Assembly: GCA_907163345.1 (NCBI GenBank)
Contig: CAJQUN010000395.1
Location: forward strand, 1-64,000
Length of the DNA stretch: 64,000 bases
Direction of reading: 5' to 3'
Source of the DNA: Haberlea rhodopensis
Lineage: Eukaryota > Streptophyta > Magnoliopsida > Lamiales > Gesneriaceae
Below are positions 25,201 through 35,399 of the stretch, piece after piece. Within the stretch, counting starts at the first letter, position 1. Each line of letters begins with the position of its first letter. A model generated the notes under the pieces. The model was not told the origin of the DNA. It did no database searches and worked only from the letters and a program-made list of their open reading frames with translations. The position numbers and the translations under genes were made by a program.

Positions 25201-28200
25201 GCATGCACTTACCACCCCAGTTCCAAATTTGTCCCTCTTCCGTCAGTGCCATCGTGAAAAACCCACCACATGAAACAGCAGCTACTGGCACAGGCATTGC
25301 CTCTACTTCAGTCGGAGTGCTGAGACCACCTGCATGGTCTGGGCCACGACCAGGACCAAGGCCCAATCTACCATCTCCTTCATCTCGTCCCCAGATGTAA
25401 AGTTTTCCTACATAACAATATCATGGAAGAAAACAAATTATAAAAACAAGAGAGTGGTACACAAATGCAACATTGAAGTATATAGTTCATCTCTGAATAT
25501 TAGAGAACAGATAAAGCCATACAGCAGGAATAAATAAAATGCCACAAAGCACAATCACTCTAATGTTCAGGATTCTCATTGATGCATAAAACTCATTCTC
25601 TTGATGAAGAGAGAGATTGTTACAGATCCAGGAATGTAAAGCCTCAACTTACAAAGTATATAGTAGAGTTAGGGCCTGGAGCCCTGGGTAGTAAGAAGAC
25701 ATAGTATACAGCACATAGGGAACAAAATGAGGGGAAGGGTAATTATTCAGCATTCAGAAATTCCTTACATTTTGTATGCTAGTTTGGCTAGGGGAAGAGT
25801 TGGAGTGAGATCTCTCCTTGCTGAGTACTGAGAGTTATTAACATATCTTCACATTCAAATTTCAACATTAAATCGTTACAGCTATATTTCTCTACCATAA
25901 TTCTTGTGGAAGATATGTGCTGTTCGTGGGTAATTTCAGGTTAACAAGAGAAAGCCAAATAACAAAACATCTCGTCAACTTCCAAAACTTTCTGCAATAA
26001 TATGTCAAAAAATCTTTAAAGACTAATTCCAAAGTTTTAATTGAATATAGAAAGCTCAACCAAACGCCACCATTGTATAGCATCTATCTGTCTCTTTAAG
26101 CTTTTTAGTCCCTAGAATTTAAATACTCGAGAAAAATAAAAAGATGTACTCCGAATGCTCGAAAACTAAAGCTGGTAACAAAGAAATATCTAACCAGATT
26201 TTGTTATAGCAGCTGAATGTGTACCACTGGTAGCAATATGACATATTTCTTCAATCCAAGATCCTTTGACCATTTAGGCAAGAGTTCTCTGTGATACACA
26301 GAATGTCCAAGAGCACCAAATCCACCGTAACCCCTGAAAAACTTTATTTTGTGAAAAAAAATCAGGATTTTCAGATAACAATCCAACCCAAGTAAAATGG
26401 AGGGGCTTAAACACACAACTCGTATTTCAGTGGGCTCGTTGTAATTTGTTAACATTAAATCCTACAAGACATCTCTATTAATAAAGGGATGAAAATAAAA
26501 TAATAATAAGAGGCAATAAGTGACGTTATTGTGCTAAAGCTTCCTTAAATTCTCCACACAAGCATTAATATGTGAATTAGATGTTCATGGATAAATACTT
26601 ATACTGTTCCACTGTAAAGATGGCAAGCTTGCGAAAAATAATGGAGCTGCTTTAGTTTCATAACTGATGCAAGTATTCCAACATGCACGCACACACACAT
26701 TATAAATTATTTGTATTGTATGAACTTCACACTATTTGTTAGGCTTTGAAAATAACAAAAGTGAGAAACTAATGGATGCGAAGGGAACAGTTTGTAAATT
26801 GTCTTGTGGTCTGTCTTAGCACAGGCCTGAGGCAATTCAGAATTGGAACAAGAAATAAATTTTAGCAAGTTCTGCTGTGTTAAGTTATTGTCTTCTGTTT
26901 CTGTGAGATGGTCAAATCTAAAGGATGCAGAAAAAGTAATTAAATGGAGAAGGAATCAACATTTAGAAGTTGAACTACAAAGAGGAGAGTAGGAAAGATT
27001 CTGAAGACAGTTCCTACTGTAATTGTGACCTTTGATTAATGCTGCTTATAAGAAGCATCGTCGAAGTTAAAATTATTAGAACATGGGAAAGCTCTCACAG
27101 CTTCAACTTCACAGAGATAGGGAAAAATTAGAGTCTCAGTTATCCTCCACAACTAAAGTATTTAACGACAATGAAGTTTTTTCCACTGAAAGAAATAATG
27201 AAATTTTAAAAAATTTCAGAATGAGATTTAGAGAATACTTTTAAATGCTTATAGAGAGGTTACTGAGTAAGAATAAATTCAAAATAAGAGAAAAAAAAAA
27301 CACAAAAAACAGTTGACAACATCATATGGGCAGAAACACTACAGGTGTAGTATAGAGAAGCCATGCTAGCGGGACCTTAATTAACAATTCTGAAGAATCC
27401 AGAATGTTGTTTCTTTGGGCTGCCATGACATAAAATTATGACAAGAGGAAATAAACTTTTTATTATATTCTCTTATTTTTTATGCCAAAAAGTATAACAC
27501 AAAGCTTGAAGACACGTCACATTTGGGGACATAATGAAGTTCGAGTGCACCAAGATTTTTTATAATGTGCAACTCATCCAATTCATGGCATATCGTGCAT
27601 TCTAACAATGTCTTTTACCACATAGTAGTCAACTGAAAACCAAGAGAACAAAAAAGTGCAGTTTTGCACTTTTTTTAAGCTCAGACAAAACAAAATTTTA
27701 ATCCCTTTGATTCTTTCAGGACAGTAAATAAACAGTCCATGATTTTTGAATGTCACTCACATTAGCTGTCGCAATGCACCCACGTGAGTTAGGGAAAATC
27801 ATGGCGCACCTCATCATTACCATCTCTCCATCACAAACAGAAGGAATCACCAAAGATTTGCAGAATCAAAGATATCATTTATAGGAATTGCGCATCTAAG
27901 ATTGCTACAGTTACTCATAAAATCCATGATGTTTTCTCAACATATTAGAGAAATTAAAACAAAGAATGTCATCCCACATTTTTCAACTCATCATAATATT
28001 ATTCCAATTTTCCATTATAACATAATCAATCAAGGGGTTAGATAGGCACTGACCAACTGAAGACACGGCCGAGGGAATCGAGAGCAACAGAATGGAGACC
28101 ACCGAGAGCAATGCTTTTGACCTGGGACTCCAAATGAAGATTCGGAGTAGGCACAAACACCGAGTTTTCATGTCCAAACCCAAGCCTGCCGCCATCGCCT

Positions 28201-28571
28201 TTTCCCCAAATCCATAGCTGTCCATCTACCACCAAACCCGAGTGAAACAGCCCACATGAAATCCCCACTTCGATAGGGGACCCACTGGAATCCGAAAATC
28301 GGGAGAGGCGACCTGGAATCGCCTCAGAGAGACGGAAATTAGGCGGAAGACGCAGGGTGGCGACTGGTGAAGGATATATTCGGCTTTCCTCGACGCCTCC
28401 GCCGAGCTGCCCGGAGGCTCCGCGACCCCATGAGAGAAGCTGAAGGGTGACTGAATCTTCAGTTGTGGTAGAGGAAATGTCGAACAGAACTGGAGCTGAT
28501 TTGGCTGCGGCGGAGTATGGGTGGCGGTGGCGGAGCAATGAGGAGTAAATGCTGCGGTGGCGAAAGGCCAT
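16024..28571 (-). CDS. RUG3: RCC1-repeat protein, RUG3-like (six exons, one frameshift)
   Basis: Seven-bladed RCC1-family protein of about 446 residues, closest in my memory to Arabidopsis RUG3, a mitochondrial RCC1 protein needed for nad2 intron splicing. Exons: 28054-28571, 26195-26333, 25213-25407, 17136-17264, 16879-17034, 16024-16226. All junctions are GT-AG, and all phases agree if one base is restored in exon 2. RCC1 signatures recur: LLSWGRGASGQLGGG, LWIWGKGDGGRLGFG, WGYGGFGALGH, WGHGGHGQLG, CGGSSSAAIS, ASHAMCLVSR. The Arg-rich, acid-poor N-terminus (MAFRHRSIYSSLLRHRHPYS) suits a mitochondrial targeting peptide. Intron 3 is 7948 bases because of a LINE. The exact paralogue is inference; the RCC1 fold is not. 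Confidence 0.88.
16879..17034 (-). CDS. RUG3: RUG3-like exon 5
   Basis: Acceptor ATATCAG, donor GTAAGC. Reads KGQVLSWGHGGHGQLG and VIYIACGGSSSAAIS. No ORF longer than the exon marks it; it is placed by homology and splice sites. Confidence 0.92.
17136..17264 (-). CDS. RUG3: RUG3-like exon 4
   Basis: Acceptor TCCGCAG, donor GTATAG. Reads NSNYELGRGDKIGGW and IASGGYHSLAL. It is separated from exon 3 by the LINE-filled intron. Confidence 0.92.
17544..17559. repeat. LINE target site duplication (left)
   Basis: ATTTACAACAGAATGA occurs here and again at 24719-24734, just after the LINE A-rich tail. A 16-base direct repeat is typical of target-primed reverse transcription. Confidence 0.92.
17780..18900 (+). 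pseudogene. LINE ORF1 remnant
   Basis: RNA-binding ORF1 of a plant LINE. One frame gives an RRM-like segment with FGFARFLDVTNIEGLAKEL and WIGSYKIHVNLPRF (about 17940-18060). A later frame, from 18442, gives VWVVRKTWIRLYGVPLDIW, matching the DUF4283-like part. Several frameshifts separate them. The sequence turns unrelated near 18900-18934, where a copia LTR begins. Confidence 0.8.
18934..19093 (+). mobile_element. Copia LTR fragment inside the LINE
   Basis: About 160 bases beginning TGTTGTTTC and ending TTCTCACA, with a TATAAATA box near 19030, directly followed by the tRNA-Met primer site TGGTATCAGAGCC at 19094. No matching second LTR was found nearby. Confidence 0.7.
19094..19106 (+). promoter_or_regulatory. 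tRNA-Met primer binding site of the copia fragment
   Basis: TGGTATCAGAGCC lies immediately after the LTR end, the standard copia arrangement. It shows this fragment came from a retroelement 5' end. Confidence 0.85.
19209..19498 (+). pseudogene. Copia gag fragment, truncated
   Basis: ATG at 19209 starts MASSDDKSN, and a shifted frame reads NFLKWSQFVQTYLKGKG and ADSMVMSWLWDSMEP, the N-terminal copia gag region (gag-polypeptide of LTR copia type). It breaks off near 19498 at the joint with an inverted LINE segment. Confidence 0.75.
19491..20210 (-). pseudogene. Inverted LINE ORF1 segment
   Basis: A second LINE ORF1 piece in the opposite orientation to the LINE around it. The minus strand reads MANTIPFFFTGFPNDWYYA and then GEVRDIYVAQKRDKQGD, the RRM start, then FEGCLVGDLHSSQNV of the DUF4283-like part. 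Bases 19897-19978 and 19979-20060 are a perfect or near-perfect 82-base tandem duplication that breaks the RRM. It may be a separate LINE copy or a product of twin priming or rearrangement. Confidence 0.8.
19897..20060. repeat. 82-bp tandem duplication
   Basis: The block beginning CTCGCAAGGTTAGCTCGC is present twice in direct succession with no visible difference, within the inverted ORF1 segment. Confidence 0.93.
20450..21360 (+). pseudogene. LINE reverse transcriptase
   Basis: RT domain of a plant L1-type LINE. It reads YKVLSKLLANRL, ENQSAFVGNRQILD, FKLDFEKAYDSV, then after frameshifts the catalytic FADDT in ILQFADDTIMMG near 20985, followed by GLKVNFHKSQ and LGGRVVLIKAVLSSFPIYY. A six-residue ENQSEN duplication and at least three frameshifts are visible, so no active enzyme is made. 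Confidence 0.9.
21960..22143 (+). pseudogene. LINE zf-RVT domain, first half
   Basis: Reads WKLVLNRIPTKMNLLRRN and CVLCHNEDEDASQWFLVC, the zinc-ribbon-like domain that ends plant LINE ORF2. It is cut by a hAT insertion after 22143 and continues at 23925. Confidence 0.85.
22144..23924 (+). mobile_element. hAT element with TIR CATGGTTCG, inside the LINE
   Basis: Terminal inverted repeat CATGGTTCG at the left and CGAACCATG at the right, flanked by the near-identical 8-base duplication GCTATGTG (22136-22143) and GCTATGAG (23925-23932). The ends resemble the hAT element at 45789-49539, with TATCGGAACGGCGTTCCGG near the start and CGCGACGGCGAACC at the end. Strand is arbitrary because no transposase was found. 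Another hAT-type element is nested in it. Confidence 0.87.
22156..22951. mobile_element. Nested hAT-type MITE rich in GCGC
   Basis: 796 bases with inverted ends CATAGTTATTAAA and TTTAATAACTATG and an exact 8-base duplication GTTCGAAG (22148-22155, 22952-22959). The subterminal parts are rich in GCGCGCTA and GCGCCTTT motifs, also in inverted arrangement. The middle is AT-rich with no transposase. Size, duplication and ends fit a non-autonomous hAT element. Confidence 0.88.
23925..24140 (+). pseudogene. LINE zf-RVT domain, second half
   Basis: Continuation of the LINE C-terminus after the hAT insertion: WFGVSTVGHNIIENH and WRGLWHCNVELVESK, in the same area where zf-RVT normally ends. Followed by LINE 3' untranslated sequence up to the A-rich tail near 24710. 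Confidence 0.8.
24141..24718 (+). other. LINE 3' untranslated region and A-rich tail
   Basis: Non-coding T/G-rich sequence ending in GTACCCTAGTACTAC, AT-rich sequence and an A-run at 24706-24719, immediately before the right target duplication. This is a canonical LINE end. Confidence 0.82.
25213..25407 (-). CDS. RUG3: RUG3-like exon 3
   Basis: Acceptor ATGTAG, donor GTAAGT. Reads GKLYIWGRDEGDGRLGLG, then PVPVAAVSCGGFFTMAL and ends WNWG, a complete blade. Splicing to exon 4 rebuilds the split codon in WGANSNYELG. Confidence 0.92.
26195..26333 (-). CDS. RUG3: RUG3-like exon 2 (contains a 1-base deletion)
   Basis: Acceptor TTTTCAG, donor GTTAGA. The start reads WGYGGFGALGHSVYHRELLPKW in the exon 1 frame; the end reads ICHIATSGTHSAAIT only in a second frame. 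The switch lies near 26266-26275. The exon is 139 bases, whereas 140 are needed to meet the phase of exon 3. Confidence 0.85.
26334..28053 (-). other. RUG3 intron 1
   Basis: AT-rich intron of 1720 bases with no transposon that I recognise and no coding signal. Donor GTCAGT, acceptor TTTTCAG. Confidence 0.8.
28054..28571 (-). CDS. RUG3: RUG3-like exon 1
   Basis: Starts at ATG 28571-28569 and ends AGTTG before the donor GTCAGT. It encodes the presumed targeting peptide and the first two and a half RCC1 blades, including CGLFHSGL and ALGGLHSVAL. It leaves two bases for a split Trp codon. Confidence 0.9.
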
Positions 28572-28813
28572 TGATTACCGGGGGTTTATTTGTTCCATTT
28601 TGCGATGTTTTAGAAAATGCTGAAGTGTAAACCGAACCGGAAAAAATCCGGTAGCCCGATTCCGTTCGGTCCACACAGCGAACGAGGGCCGGATTTCCTT
28701 TTATTTGGTTTTGTCTCGAAGGAAAAAAATCTCTTTTAAAAAATATTTTACATAATATTTGGATTAAAGTATTTGATTTGAAGTAAAAATTAGAAATCTA
28801 ATCATTTTAAATT
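28572..28813 (-). promoter_or_regulatory. RUG3 upstream region, cut short by a solo LTR
   Basis: Only about 242 bases of non-transposon sequence separate the RUG3 ATG from a solo LTR. This stretch must hold the native 5' UTR and core promoter, if they persist. I see no clear TATA box. The neighbouring LTR has the same orientation as the gene. Confidence 0.5.
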
Positions 28814-30016
28814 TGTAAGATCCCAACCATTTATCTCGTCATTAGTGTATTTATGACGTCGTATATATATGAAAATTTTCATTCTTTAAAAGAATCATTA
28901 CATGCTTCACAACTACGATAAAACTTTTATAAAAATTTGGCCAGAGTCTCCCCGTAATTAGGACTACCCAAAAGATACAAATCACATATGCTTCATATAC
29001 AACCTCTCACGCAATAATATAATAAACTCCCCTCAAAACTCAACTCGTAAAGCACATGCTCCTCAAAATAACATGCACATCAGTCAACTATATAAAAAGA
29101 GGACTTCAATACTATTATACAGTCCATATACATGCATCCATGTGCTCACACACGAGCAACGAATAATTGAATTAATTCTCAATGCATAAGTAGGATGTGC
29201 CATCAATCAATACTTGTTCTATAATCCTGCGAGCACTATTTTTCATGGGTCCAAGCTTTCTTCTCGAGACAACGTTGTACCTGTTATACCTGTTTCAACA
29301 GAAATAGCCCCCACACAGGGTGATCATGCTCCAACTCAATATTCATTCACAAATCAATATACGAAATTGTAATGCAACAATTTAGATTATTCAAAACTCA
29401 TAAAGTATACTCCCTGTACAATTCCGAACCGGCATGGCTATCACGAACTGTTCGTAGGATACTTGCATAAGCATCAAGTTCAATATAATTATTCAAACCA
29501 TGATACTCATCAATGCATTAAATACGACATAACCACAATTTATCATTTATACTCGATCAGGACGAATCTTATCTCGAAGGCAACTCTGCCTATCAATTAA
29601 TCTCATTCTCAACCACTTCTCATATCGATCGTGCCAAGGGTATCAATAATCAACTCGTATACCCGGATCACGTATATCGGCGTATCCACCATTCCACGTG
29701 TATTAAACTCAATTATCAAACTCAATCACTCAACCTTAAACATCACATTCAAAATACATGTATACATGAATATATAAATACTGGGTATACCTGCTCGTAC
29801 GTCACCACGTACCTTATAGTCCACAATATGAACAAGCTACCCTCGACTTCCAGAAGTTCATGGTGTATCTATATCGAATATCAATTCAATATTAGCGCAT
29901 TAATAATACAATTGTTATCAATAGGTATTTCCAACTCCCAATCTAATACCATGAATCGATAGCTCAATAAAATGGGCATTGTGACATAATCGAGACAATC
30001 TATATTACTCAAATCA
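28814..30016 (-). mobile_element. Solo LTR C, left part
   Basis: Begins TGTAAGATCCC after AAATT (28809-28813) and is interrupted at 30016 by another element; it resumes at 38662 and ends GGACATCACA at 40075, followed by AAATT (40076-40080). Total LTR length is about 2.6 kb. The part here has the conserved hairpin CGTACGTCACCACGTACC at 29792-29813. It is related in plan to the other gypsy LTRs but diverged in sequence. Confidence 0.88.
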
Positions 30017-31412
30017 TGTAAGGACCCCCGTGCCCTTAACCCGTTATTAGTGTATTAACCCCCGTACTTAGTGCATACAATCATGTTATTAAAGGGGAAA
30101 GTGATTACATGCAACTCTAGCATGAATACCGTCTATAAAATTCCTTTACATTAATCGTATAATATCTATACTTTCCCAACATATTCCATAAAACATATGA
30201 TGCACCTTTAAATATACACTAACATGCTCTCAATTCATTTTGCAGTTCATAATTAATTGCACACAACACAAATGAAGAGAGAAAGGCCCTTGCCTTCTTT
30301 ATATATTCCATATACACATAATACTGCTCACATGCGAGCATTAAATAAGTGGGCGTGTATCTAATGTATAAAGTATCATACTCAATACCGTCGCTGGTAC
30401 CTCGATCCTGGAAGCACCTCAAATCTACAGCTCGAGCTCAACTCCAAGCCATCGATGTACCTAATAACCTGTCCCCAACAGAGACAGCCCCCATACGGGG
30501 TGAGCATACCAATATCCCAAATCCAACAGTCATAATAATACAATTCATAATTTACAACAACGTAAATGCTTATGAAATACAAATATACTCCCTGGATGGT
30601 ATCATCATCATCCGGGATTCTCTGTACTGTCCCTGTTCTCAAAACAACCGAAATCATCAAATTCTCAAATGCCAGTTAATCATTACTTTGATTAACGAAT
30701 CCATATGATATATATTGATATCAAATCATTAAGCAATGATCATGTTTATCCCATTTATCTCATTGCTCGCTCTACTCTAGCGGCATTTCATTCTCACGCA
30801 TGCTCAACAGCAGTGGCGTCACAATTGATGTTCGCTCAAAGGTGACAACATCTCAATCATAGCTCTCTCAAAAGCGGCACCATTAATTCCCAATGTATAT
30901 ATGTCCATTCATAGTGATTACCATAAACCATGCAATTCAATATACATTTATTGTAATAAAGCGTAAATGCACTCACAATTGCAATTACAATAAAGGGCCA
31001 TGCTCGTACGTCATACGTACCTTATAATTCCGTAGCTCGAGTCCAACCTCGCCTAAGTCCCACGACCCGATGAGTCAAGTGCTAACATGCAAATAACTCC
31101 CAATCAAAAACAAGCATGCAACCACGTGCCTAAGCACGTTCAAAACTTCCAACTTATCGTCTATCCATGACGATTACCCGTATAAAAGCCACCCGGCTAA
31201 GCATGCATAGTACTCAAAATATACTATTCAACAAGTTTAAAAGATAGCTAAGAATTCATTCGAGAATTCCATTTAATTAATCTTGGCTCCAACCAAACCA
31301 TTTAAAAGTCTAGCATTCCCATTGGAATGTGAACATTGCCCCGGAAGCCGACCATTTAAGTCAAAATTCCAAAATCCCACGAAAAAGCCAAGAAAACCAC
31401 AAATCACATGCT

Positions 31413-31560
31413 GGCGATCGATCGCTCGATATAGCGATCGATCGCCAGACCTTACTGGCGCGAGGCGATCGATCGCTCAAAAGTGGCGATCGATCGCCAC
31501 AATGCTGAAAAGCCTACTGCCTGCATGCGATCGGTCGCCTGCTTCGGGCGATTGATCGCC
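31413..31560. repeat. CGATCGATCG palindrome array in LTR A
   Basis: Four exact cores and two one-base variants (CGATCGGTCG, CGATTGATCG). Relative to LTR B, about 40 bases holding palindromes are missing at the left edge. Confidence 0.9.
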
Positions 31561-31962
31561 ACGCCCTGCAACTCGAAAAACTCCATTTTTAAAAGCTTGA
31601 AACCTCCACAAATCATACCCCAACTCAAAACCACAACAAAACAACACCCAAGAACCTCCAACAAGGGTGTTAAACTCAATTTAAAACAAACCCAAAAGAT
31701 TTTATGATTTCACCAAAATCACCCAAACCAAAATAAACCCAAAACTCAACCAAAACCAACAAAATTACTATCAAATCAAAGCTACAAGGGAGGAGAAAGA
31801 GATTACCAGCTTTTCTTCAAGAAATCCGGCCCCTAAATCTTGTTCTCAACGATTTCCATTGAAGGGGGAAAGGAGGAAAGGGTTTTGGGGTAATGGGGTT
31901 GGCATGAAAAAGGGAAGGAGGTGAGAAATGGATTCCGAATGACGGAATCCCGAGTCCAGCTG

Positions 31963-31972
31963 GTATATATAG
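31963..31972 (-). promoter_or_regulatory. TATA box of LTR A
   Basis: Minus-strand GCTATATATACC lies 330 bases from the LTR 5' end, matched at 38317-38327 in LTR B and by GCTATAAAAG at the same depth in LTR C. Confidence 0.7.
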
Positions 31973-32302
31973 CAAAAATGCCCCAAAATACCAATAATTC
32001 CACAATTACATCATGATTCATTAAAAATCATCTGTTTTCAAAAACTCTCTCTCCAACATCAAATCCCCACACTGCCCCAACATAAAGCACCCCGGACTCC
32101 AAGTCCCACTAAAAACCCAACTCATAGGTTTTCCACCAAAATGGGAATACAACATCCACCTTTGGATCCAACGATCCCAAATGCCCGATTCAACAATCCC
32201 GGGAGACGCAAAACCGCAATTAATTCCTAATTGTCACAATTAAAAATCCATCAAAGATTATTACCACACCGGGATTAACACCATTAATCCCCGGGCATCA
32301 CA

Positions 32303-32340
32303 ATTATCCCCCACTAATAAAATTTCGTCCTCGAAATTGC
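32303..32340 (-). promoter_or_regulatory. Polypurine tract and conserved hairpin of the LARD-like element
   Basis: On the minus strand AGTGGGGGATAAT directly precedes LTR A. Next to it is AATTTCG-N4-CGAAATT, the same inverted repeat found beside the gypsy-1 polypurine tract. Confidence 0.8.
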
Positions 32341-34980
32341 ACCGGTGTACTCCACGTAACACCAGGACTACATAAACAAAACAAAGCCATGACCCCGGTT
32401 CTGAACCACCTTAGAATCGGATTAACAACTGTGAAAACACCAATCTCGCACCAAGCTCTAAGATAGAGCAAACGCCAAAACCAAAACAACCCTGAAAGAT
32501 AATAACATACATCGATGTGAATCGTCCCAGAAGTCAGTCCACCACGACTGCAATCAATCAAAACTCCATTGGTTCTAACATAGATATCTCTCCAAGATAA
32601 TCACCACTTTCCCACGATGCTTAACACACATCGTTATGATTGGGGCCACTAGTATACAACAGTATACTCACAGAAAGTCCGATTTTCGCTTTCTAGTCCA
32701 TCTCCTCCAAAGGAGTAGTTACACCACTTGCAACCCGGATCGGGTAACCCACGGTCACTAATCCACACAAAACACATCACCGAAGATGTTTACACCGGTG
32801 TGTTCCAAGAATTATATCTTGGTCCCGACACCATCAAGACTTTACAAAGTCTCAAGTTCCACAGAGGTCATGCAAGACAATCAATTGCATTCCCGCTACA
32901 CGTGTCAACCACGACACTAAACAAATCCGAGTCCTAGCCACCCCTCGTCTATCCTGGGATTTAACAATCCTAAAACAGGGAGGCTATCGAATTAACCAGC
33001 AAGAACTACCATGGTTCCAAAACACGACAATCCCTCCTCAGGGGGAAGTCAAACAGCCCTCACGATCATTCATTAGAATGCATCGTGCCATCGAGATTGC
33101 CGATCTCGAGGTTCCACAATCTCACACCGGAGATTTACCAAACCAAGCATACAAACTCGACTTTCAACAAGGAACGAAATAGAGTTGGCATTCGTATACA
33201 CACACGGCATACATGCCCATACACCAACACAACCTGCATACACAATGCAATGGACTCGGGTATCTCCAAGCATACCCAAAGTCCCAAAACCTACTGCCAA
33301 ACCTAGATTATTCTCACTTCACGGAGAATGATGGTTGACAACCAAAACCAAAGGATGTGATTCAACATCAGCACCATACAACCAAAGTAACGAATCTCCC
33401 ACAAGATTCAACCGGCAGGTATATCAATAGTGCATTTCCCACAAGGATAGTGTCATGAATCCATGACCCTCCAACCTCGAACCACAGTCCGGAAAACTGG
33501 ATATACACATACCAACATATATCTCGGAACCAAAATATGCAACTGGTTCAGAATAGTGCATCGAAGCCACTATTATCAAATCGAAACTCGTATACGCCAT
33601 GTATACTCAACTAACGATGCCCTGTACTATTGCCATAGTACTCCACAAACTCGAGCATCGTCCCGGAGACGTCTCCTCAAACGTCTCATTGGAAGTACGA
33701 AGACATCACATAGTCCAACACTAGTAGGGCTTACCCCGGTTGATTCACAATCAACCCTCAACCAATACCAGCTGTCTCCACGACAGTATAATCCAAGTCT
33801 CTCCAAGAGATAAAACCAATATAGTAGTGTTACCCCACTAGCTATATCCCACAAATCCAATCGTGACTCCCGTTGCATTCCATATGCAAGGTTGCTCAAC
33901 CAGAGCTAACTACGACTTGTCGACACTCACGTTGGCATTACCAACAAAATTGAGTTGTCCCAATACAAGTCCCTCAAAACAAAAGACGTACAAACATTCT
34001 CATGAGGTGTCACGTGCCTCAAACATCATGCTACAAAGGGACAATCAAAAGCCTGCCAAAAGTCTTCATCGTATCATCATACGATTCACCAAACTCGGTC
34101 CCAACGTGCAGTATAATGGCTCCAACAAGCACACTATATCATTACCACGATATCTGGCTAGCAAAGCGCTGCCTCCATAGGCTCATATCAAGCCCACCAA
34201 CAAGCCATATGTTCCATCTCGGTATGCCATACCGTACAAACCGTTAGAGTAGTGGGTCATCGCCCAACATATCTCTAAAACACCAAGCACAATGGACAAC
34301 CCGGTGTCCTTGCTCAACTATGATGCAATCATAATCCGTTAAGACTTATCTCACACCCTCATGGTGGGTGTATTCATGCCTACCCTACATCACAACACAA
34401 GCGAGTAGTTTCCTCAATGACTACTCTTACCACCAATCACTTGGCCCTAGCCAATCCAACGAGCATACCCAAGGGTATCATTGCTCGACAAATAATTACC
34501 TCTATAACATGATGCGGTACACTTACCGGTACAATGCATCCAATAATCCATCGAGCAATCTGCTCGGCGTAATGGTCTCGTCAACTAGTGACCCAGACAC
34601 TACCATGTGCTTGCCAACGGTACCCAATTATGTAACCAAATACATATACATAAATGTATTAATCATCAAAACGACGCTACACGTCTACATAGAACATCCA
34701 CTATGTCATCGTCATCCCGTGACGGTACCTGTCAACATATGACATTCGAAATAACGTCGTCGACTCGTGACGGTATATGTCGATACACGACGTCCATAGT
34801 CTCATCGTCAAACACATGACAGCATAAGTAGTCAACGCATGGTATCCACAATAATGCTAAGTAAACAGTAATACGCCATACCTCATTGCTAACAATATAG
34901 CGGCATACCTGTCTCCGTCATCTAACAGTGGTACGCAATCAGCACTCATCGCTCGTAGGTGGCGTAATCCAGCGTCATGT
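32341..34980. other. Interior of the LARD-like element, no coding content seen
   Basis: Compositionally balanced sequence without recognisable retroviral motifs. Several ORFs of 60-124 codons occur on both strands but show no domain and overlap each other, so I do not call genes. Bases 34690-34830 contain short imperfect repeats with CGTGACGGTA and CGTC. Confidence 0.6.
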
Positions 34981-35040
34981 ACATAGCGGCATAACTCGTC
35001 GCTATAGAATCAGTGGCATAATCCCTCGTCATAGAGTCAG

Positions 35041-35384
35041 CGGCATAAAACATCGCTATAGATATCTGGCGGCATGAACCATCGCCATAGATGTAGCGGA
35101 ATGTACCATCGCTATGAACACCCGGCGGCATGAACCATCGCCAATAGAATAGCGGAATGAACCATCGCTATGAATACCCGGCGGCATAAATCATCGCCAA
35201 TAGAATAGCAGAATGAACCATCGCTATGAATACCCGGCGGCATAAACCATCGCCAATAGAATAGCGGAATGAACCATCGCTATGAATACCCGGCGGCATA
35301 AACCATTGCCAATAGAATAGCGGAATGAACCATCGCTATGAATACCCGGCGGCATAAACCATCGCCAATAGAATAGCCGGTCCC
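35041..35384. repeat. 56-bp minisatellite
   Basis: A unit containing ACCATCGCTATG, CCCGGCGGCAT and ATCGCCAATAGAATAGC recurs every 56 bases, at 35105, 35161, 35217, 35273 and 35329, with a more diverged copy at the left. About six units. Inner units are almost identical, so expansion is recent. Confidence 0.93.
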
Positions 35385-35399
35385 TAGTCATTGTTACGG

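Larger units (their letters stand above)
30017..32302 (-). mobile_element. 3' LTR (LTR A) of the LARD-like element
   Basis: 2286 bases, TGTAAGGACCC to GGGCATCACA. A good TATA box, CTATATATA on the minus strand, lies at 31963-31972, about 330 bases from the LTR start. A donor-like CTGGTAATC is near 31806, the palindrome array at 31413-31560, and the hairpin GTACGTCATACGTAC near 31006-31021. It differs from LTR B mainly by loss of a block with palindromes. Confidence 0.92.

Noticed and set aside
16024..28571. UVR8 photoreceptor as identity of the RCC1 gene
   Set aside because: It lacks the UVR8 C-terminal extension and Trp-rich GWRHT-type signatures, and has an Arg-rich presequence-like N-terminus; RUG3 fits better.
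30349..30708. 119-codon plus-strand ORF, with a similar antisense ORF at 30382-30660
   Set aside because: Lies wholly in an LTR of the non-coding element, no domain, and broken in the sister LTR near 36650-36962.
34368..34742. 124-codon ORF in the LARD-like interior
   Set aside because: No recognised domain, overlaps others and lies in repetitive sequence; insufficient for a gene call.
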